Source: Burkholderiales bacterium (GTDB lineage Bacteria; Pseudomonadota; Gammaproteobacteria; Burkholderiales; Burkholderiaceae_C). From it: a stretch of DNA of 64,000 nt. The position numbers and the translations under genes are program-made. Of the stretch, positions 60,502-64,000 are shown in pieces. Where the stretch lies: NCBI GenBank assembly GCA_016223165.1, contig JACRPO010000012.1:248001-312000 (forward strand), read 5' to 3'. The notes under the pieces are model-generated. The model did not search any database and had not been told where the DNA came from. It saw only the letters and a program-made list of their open reading frames with translations. Numbering within the stretch: position 1 is the first letter of the stretch; every line of letters starts with the position of its first letter.

Positions 60502-61331
60502 CGCACCGCCGGCCGTGCGCTGCGCCGCGCGGGAACGCCGCCGGCCAGCCGCGTGCACTCGACCGCCGCCGCGCGCACCAGGCGCTCGTTGCGCCGCGCG
60601 TGCGAGCGCATGCGCTCCGACGGCCCGGCGACGAGCACGGTCGCGACCACCGCGCCGTCGCGTCCGTGGACCGGCGCGGCAACGGCGCTGGCGCCCGCGA
60701 TGCGCTCGCCGTCGGTGCGCGCCAGCCCGGCGCGGCGCACTTCGTCGAGCTCGTCGCGCAGCGCATCGGCCTCGACGATCGTCGTCGCCGTGAAGCGCTG
60801 GCGGCGCACAGATTTCAGATAGCGCGCGAGCCGGCCGGCGTCGAAATGCGCCAGCAGCACCTTGCCTGAGGCCGTGCAGTGCAGTTCGCGACGCTCGCCG
60901 ACCGTCACCGCATAGCGGATCGGGCGCGCGCTCTCGACGCGGTCGAGGTAGACGACCCGATCCGCATCCGGCGCCAGCGCGGCCAGCACGGCGGTCTCGC
61001 CGCTCGCCTCGACGAGCGCTTGCAGCACAGGCCGGGCGAGCGCGACCAGTTCCCTGCCGGCCAGTGCCTGGATGGCCAGCGCGTGCAGACGCGGCCCGGG
61101 GCCGTAGCGCCCGCCTGCGTCACGCACGACGCAGCCCTCGGCGGCGAGCCCCGCCAACAGGCCCACGAGGCTGGTCTTCGGCGCCCCCGCGATCGCCGCC
61201 AGCTCCGAGAGCGTCGCGCCGCGACGCTGTGCGGCGACGGTATCGAGGATCGCGACGATGCGCCCGACCGACTGCGGGCCGGCGCGCACCGCCTTGGCGG
61301 CGGGCGGCGCGTCGGGCCTTGGCCGCGCCAT
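60498..61331 (-). CDS. IclR-family transcriptional regulator
   Basis: Third IclR regulator, 277 residues from ATG 61331 (GTG 61367 is an alternative start 12 codons upstream). HTH LSELAAIAGAPKTSLVGLLAGL; effector part with YAVTVGERRELHCTASGKVLLAH; the usual G-E-V-x-x-D-V-x-G-F-A segment is changed to ASAVAAPVHGRDG, as in a different sub-branch. It is transcribed after the CitE-type gene (43 bp), so it is probably the last gene of the operon it controls. Confidence 0.9.
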   Translation of the reverse strand: MARPRPDAPPAAKAVRAGPQSVGRIVAILDTVAAQRRGATLSELAAIAGAPKTSLVGLLAGLAAEGCVVRDAGGRYGPGPRLHALAIQALAGRELVALARPVLQALVEASGETAVLAALAPDADRVVYLDRVESARPIRYAVTVGERRELHCTASGKVLLAHFDAGRLARYLKSVRRQRFTATTIVEADALRDELDEVRRAGLARTDGERIAGASAVAAPVHGRDGAVVATVLVAGPSERMRSHARRNERLVRAAAVECTRLAGGVPARRSARPAVR

Positions 61332-61374
61332 GCGCGGAGCGCCGGGTGCCTGTCGCTGGGTGCGCACGCCTGGC

Positions 61375-62298
61375 TCACGAACGCCGGTTCACCTGCTCGG
61401 CGAGGGCCACGACGTTGCGCGCCTGCTTGAGGTGCGGCATGTCGAGCATCTTGCCGTCGAGGCCGACGGTGCCCAGGCCCGGGTTGCGCTCGAAGATGTC
61501 GATCACGCGGCGCGCGTGGGCGATCTCGGCCTCGGACGGCGTGAACGCGGCGTTGATGACCGCCGACTGTCCGGGGTGGATCGCGATCTTGCCGACGAAG
61601 CCGGCGCGCCGGTCGCGCAGGCAGTCAGCCTCCAGGCCGGCCAGGTCGCGGAAGTCGACGTGCACCGCGCCGACCGGCTGCGCGCCGATGGCGCGCGCCG
61701 CCGCCAGACACAGCGACTTGGCGAGCCGGTACGGATCGTCGTAGTCGCCGCTGCGCGCGTCGCGGTTGTCGCTGGCGCCGAGCGCCGCCGCCAGATCCTC
61801 GCCGCCCCAGGTCAACGCCGCCAGCCGCGGCGTGGCGCGTTCGAGGTAGGTGTGGAAGCCGAGCAGCGAGGCCGCGGTCTCGGTGGCCACCGCCAGGATG
61901 CGCGTCGCGCCGGCGGACAGGCCTTCCCGCGCCTCGAGAGCGTCGAGGTAGTGCGCCAGCCGGTTCACGTCGGCCACCGAAGACACCTTCGGCACGCAGA
62001 TGCCGTCGGGCGCGCCGGCCATCACCGCCGCCAGGTCGGCGAGCGCCAGCGGCGTGTCGAGCGGGTTGACGCGCACCCACAGCTGCTGCCGCGAGCGCTC
62101 GGTGCGCGCCTGCAGGCAGGCGCGCACGGTCTCGCGCGCGAGCGGCAGCCGGTCCTTCGCCACCGAGTCCTCGAGGTCGAGGATCAGCGCATCGGCCGCG
62201 TTGTCGCGCGACTTGTCCAGCTTGCGCTCGCTGTCGCCGGGCACGAACAGCCACGAGCGCAGCATCGGCGCGACCGCTTCCGCCTCTGGCGCCTTCAT
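61375..62298 (-). CDS. HpcH/HpaI-family CoA ester lyase (CitE-like)
   Basis: Mg-dependent lyase of 307 residues with a TIM barrel. RSWLFVPGDSERKLDKS, the metal site DALILDLEDSV and the segment LTWGGEDLAAALGA are typical of malyl/citramalyl-CoA lyases rather than of citrate lyase beta subunits of fermenters. ATG 62298 overlaps the MaoC stop (ATGA). With the MaoC and CaiB genes it could split citramalyl-CoA or a related beta-hydroxyacyl-CoA to acetyl-CoA and a 2-oxoacid. Confidence 0.91.
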   Translation of the reverse strand: MKAPEAEAVAPMLRSWLFVPGDSERKLDKSRDNAADALILDLEDSVAKDRLPLARETVRACLQARTERSRQQLWVRVNPLDTPLALADLAAVMAGAPDGICVPKVSSVADVNRLAHYLDALEAREGLSAGATRILAVATETAASLLGFHTYLERATPRLAALTWGGEDLAAALGASDNRDARSGDYDDPYRLAKSLCLAAARAIGAQPVGAVHVDFRDLAGLEADCLRDRRAGFVGKIAIHPGQSAVINAAFTPSEAEIAHARRVIDIFERNPGLGTVGLDGKMLDMPHLKQARNVVALAEQVNRRS

Positions 62299-62747
62299 GC
62301 CGGCCTCTTGCGCATCAGGCCGGTGCGCACGACGTAGCAGACCTCCTCGTCGCGCTGGTTGTAGCCGATGTGCTCGAAGGTGACGATGCCTTCGTTCGGG
62401 CGCGACCTGCTCTCGCGCAGTTCCTTGATGCGCGTGACCACGCGCACCGTGTCGCCGTGGAACACCGGGTGCTTGAAACGGATGTCGGTCATGCCGAGAT
62501 TGCCGAGCGTGGTGCCGAGCGTCGTCTCGGCGACCGACACGCCGATCACCAGGCCGAGCGTGAACAGGCTGTTGACGAGGCGCTGCCCGTACATCGTCTG
62601 GCGCGCGAATTCCTCGTCGAGGTGCAGCGGCTGCGGGTTGTGCGTCATCGCGCAGAACAGGATGTTGTCCATCTCCGTCACCGTGCGTGTCAGCGCATGG
62701 CGGAACTCCATGCCGACCTTGAATTCCTCGTAGTACAGACCTGCCAT
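62295..62747 (-). CDS. MaoC-family hydratase
   Basis: Hot-dog hydratase of 150 residues. THNPQPLHLDEEFARQT carries the catalytic Asn/His arrangement of mesaconyl-CoA-hydratase-like proteins, then GQRLVNSLFTLGLVIGVSV and FKHPVFHGDTVRV. Start ATG 62747 with AAAGG 9 bases upstream. Between CitE and CaiB genes; a hydratase of itaconyl-, mesaconyl- or methylmalyl-type CoA esters is the best guess from family and context. Confidence 0.9.
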   Translation of the reverse strand: MAGLYYEEFKVGMEFRHALTRTVTEMDNILFCAMTHNPQPLHLDEEFARQTMYGQRLVNSLFTLGLVIGVSVAETTLGTTLGNLGMTDIRFKHPVFHGDTVRVVTRIKELRESRSRPNEGIVTFEHIGYNQRDEEVCYVVRTGLMRKRPA

Positions 62748-62762
62748 GGGAGGCGCCTTTCG

Positions 62763-63977
62763 TCAGGTTGCGGGGTCCGGCGCGCACGCCGTCACCCCGC
62801 GGGCGACGAGCGAGCGGATGCGCTCGTCGCCGTAGCCGATCTCGCGCAGCACTTCGGCGCTGTGTTCGCCCAGGCGCGGCGCCGGCCGCCCCGGCTGCGG
62901 CTGCGTCGCCGACCACGCGCTCGGGTAGGCCATCTCGCGGATGCGGCCTTCGCTCGGATGGTCGACGACCGTGAAGAAGCCGGTGGCACGCAGGTGCTCG
63001 TCGTCGAGCAGCGTCGCGGGCGTGTGCAGCGGCATGGCGGGCACGTCGGCGCTTTCGAACAGCGCGAGCCACTGCGCGGTAGTGCGCGTGCGCATCAGCG
63101 CCGACAGCTCGGCGTAGATGTCGCGGATGTGCTCGCCGCGCGTCGTCATGCTGCACAGGCGCGGGTCGCGCTCGAAGTCGTCCTCGCGCCCGAGCGCGCG
63201 GTAGAAGGCGCGCCAGTGCCGGTCGGTGTAGATCATCGCGCACACGTAGCCGTCGAGCGTGCGGTACGGGCGCCGCTCGGGGTTGAGCATGCGCGCATAG
63301 CCGGCCGGGCCGAGCGGCGGGTCGAAGGTCTCGCCGGCGAGGTGGTCGCCCAGCACGAACGAGGCCATCATCTCGAACATCGGGATGTCGATCTTCTGGC
63401 CCTGGCCGCTGCGGCTGCGGTGGAACAGCGCCGCGTTGATCTGCCCCACGGCCCACAGCGCGACGCCGCGGTCGACGATCGCCGTCGGCGCGTAGGCCGG
63501 CTCGCGCCCGTCGGCCATGTGCGCCAGCCACGGCACGGCGACGGCGCCCTGGATCAGGTCGTCGAATGCCGGCTTGGCCCCGTAAGGGCCCGATTCGGCA
63601 AAGCCGTAGAGCGCCGCGTAGATCAGCGCCGGGTTGTTCGCTGCGGCGCGCTCGTAGCCCATGCCCAGCCGCGCCATCGTGTGCGGGCGCAGGTTGCAGA
63701 CAAACACGTCGGCGCGCGCGACGAGCGCGTCGAGCGCGGACAGCCCTTCGGCCTGCTTGAGGTCGAGCACGACGCTGCGCTTGCCACGGTTGGCGTTCAG
63801 GAAGATCGCCCCCATGCCCGCGTGGCGCAGCGGGCCGACGCCGCGCACGGCGTCGCCTGCGGGCGATTCGACCTTCACGACGTCGGCGCCCATGTCGCCG
63901 AGGATCTGCGTGACGTAGGGCGCCATCAGCATCGTCGAGACATCGACGACGCGGATGCCGGCGAGCGGCCCGGCCAT
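62763..63977 (-). CDS. CaiB/BaiF-family CoA-transferase
   Basis: Family III CoA-transferase of 404 residues. VVDVSTMLMAPYVTQILGDMGADVVKVE opens it (position 9 onward); the catalytic Asp is in TAIVDRGVALWAVGQIN; GQGQKIDIPMFEMMASFV follows. The AGHD-N-Y racemase signature is absent. It would move CoA from succinyl-CoA or another donor to the pathway acid. ATG 63977 overlaps the stop of the upstream dehydrogenase gene. Confidence 0.91.
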   Translation of the reverse strand: MAGPLAGIRVVDVSTMLMAPYVTQILGDMGADVVKVESPAGDAVRGVGPLRHAGMGAIFLNANRGKRSVVLDLKQAEGLSALDALVARADVFVCNLRPHTMARLGMGYERAAANNPALIYAALYGFAESGPYGAKPAFDDLIQGAVAVPWLAHMADGREPAYAPTAIVDRGVALWAVGQINAALFHRSRSGQGQKIDIPMFEMMASFVLGDHLAGETFDPPLGPAGYARMLNPERRPYRTLDGYVCAMIYTDRHWRAFYRALGREDDFERDPRLCSMTTRGEHIRDIYAELSALMRTRTTAQWLALFESADVPAMPLHTPATLLDDEHLRATGFFTVVDHPSEGRIREMAYPSAWSATQPQPGRPAPRLGEHSAEVLREIGYGDERIRSLVARGVTACAPDPAT

Positions 63978-64000
63978 CAGTACGACTTCGGCAGGCCGAG
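63977..64000 (-). CDS. Acyl-CoA dehydrogenase, C-terminal end only
   Basis: Seven codons (LGLPKSY) and a TGA stop at the right edge, minus strand. The ending equals that of the dehydrogenase at 6.7-7.9 kb. The TGA overlaps the CoA-transferase start (ATGA), showing a coupled operon. Confidence 0.7.
   Translation of the reverse strand, partial: LGLPKSY

Noticed and set aside
62299-63531. Long N-terminal extension of the CitE-like frame
   Set aside because: The extension is out-of-frame sequence of the MaoC and CaiB genes; the true start ATG 62298 overlaps the MaoC stop.

Overview
The window is a GC-rich chromosomal segment of a heterotrophic proteobacterium, most likely a betaproteobacterium of the order Burkholderiales. 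This rests on the very high GC content, the orphan Bug-type and TRAP-type solute receptors, and the large number of acyl-CoA genes. It holds about 61 protein genes, almost all in tightly packed operons. I see no rRNA, tRNA, CRISPR array, prophage or intact insertion sequence. The first gene (ABC receptor) and the last gene (acyl-CoA dehydrogenase, only 7 codons visible) run off the window.

Region 1 (1-4.6 kb): end of an ABC receptor gene, a methyl-accepting chemotaxis protein with an adjacent secreted Cache protein, a flavodoxin-like protein and a nitroreductase. Region 2 (4.7-35.3 kb) is the core: a large catabolic island for an acyl-CoA whose identity the sequence does not reveal. An acetyl-CoA-synthetase-like ligase and an acyl-CoA dehydrogenase run rightward. 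A 12-gene operon runs leftward from about 20.5 kb: acyl-CoA ligase, SCP2-type thiolase, two MaoC-like proteins, SDR, biotin-dependent carboxyltransferase, acyl-CoA dehydrogenase, crotonase, biotin carboxylase/BCCP, two more crotonases and a beta-carbonic anhydrase. A 13-gene operon runs rightward from the same divergent promoter: crotonase, thiolase, SDR, acyl-CoA dehydrogenase, a complete Liv-type ABC importer with a long-chain acyl-CoA ligase between its genes, an alpha-methylacyl-CoA racemase, a KstD-like flavoprotein and an SDR. Together these could take up, activate, racemise, oxidise, carboxylate and thiolytically cleave a branched or alicyclic acid.

Region 3 (35.3-39.1 kb): a MarR-HlyD-DHA2 efflux operon with a divergent universal stress protein. 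Region 4 (39.1-44.8 kb): a leftward operon with a 1077-residue in-frame fusion of a CaiB-type CoA-transferase to an acetoacetyl-CoA-synthetase-like ligase, a BadI/MenB-like crotonase and an alpha/beta hydrolase. Behind it lies the only long gene-poor stretch (about 0.9 kb), with a 57-bp-period repeat and a 19-bp palindrome.

Region 5 (44.8-52.6 kb): an IclR-led rightward operon with crotonase, MmgE/PrpD protein, two acyl-CoA dehydrogenases, a NUDT19-like Nudix hydrolase, a MaoC-like protein and a TRAP receptor. Region 6 (52.6-60.4 kb): a second IclR gene between two partly duplicated sets of TauD-type dioxygenase, class II aldolase-like protein, Bug receptor and a ketopantoate-reductase-like enzyme. 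Region 7 (60.4-64.0 kb): a third IclR gene and a CitE-MaoC-CaiB-acyl-CoA dehydrogenase operon resembling C5-dicarboxylyl-CoA (itaconyl/mesaconyl/citramalyl) pathways. The two IclR genes at 44.8 and 55.6 kb share a three-half-site operator layout (GTTC/GAAC).
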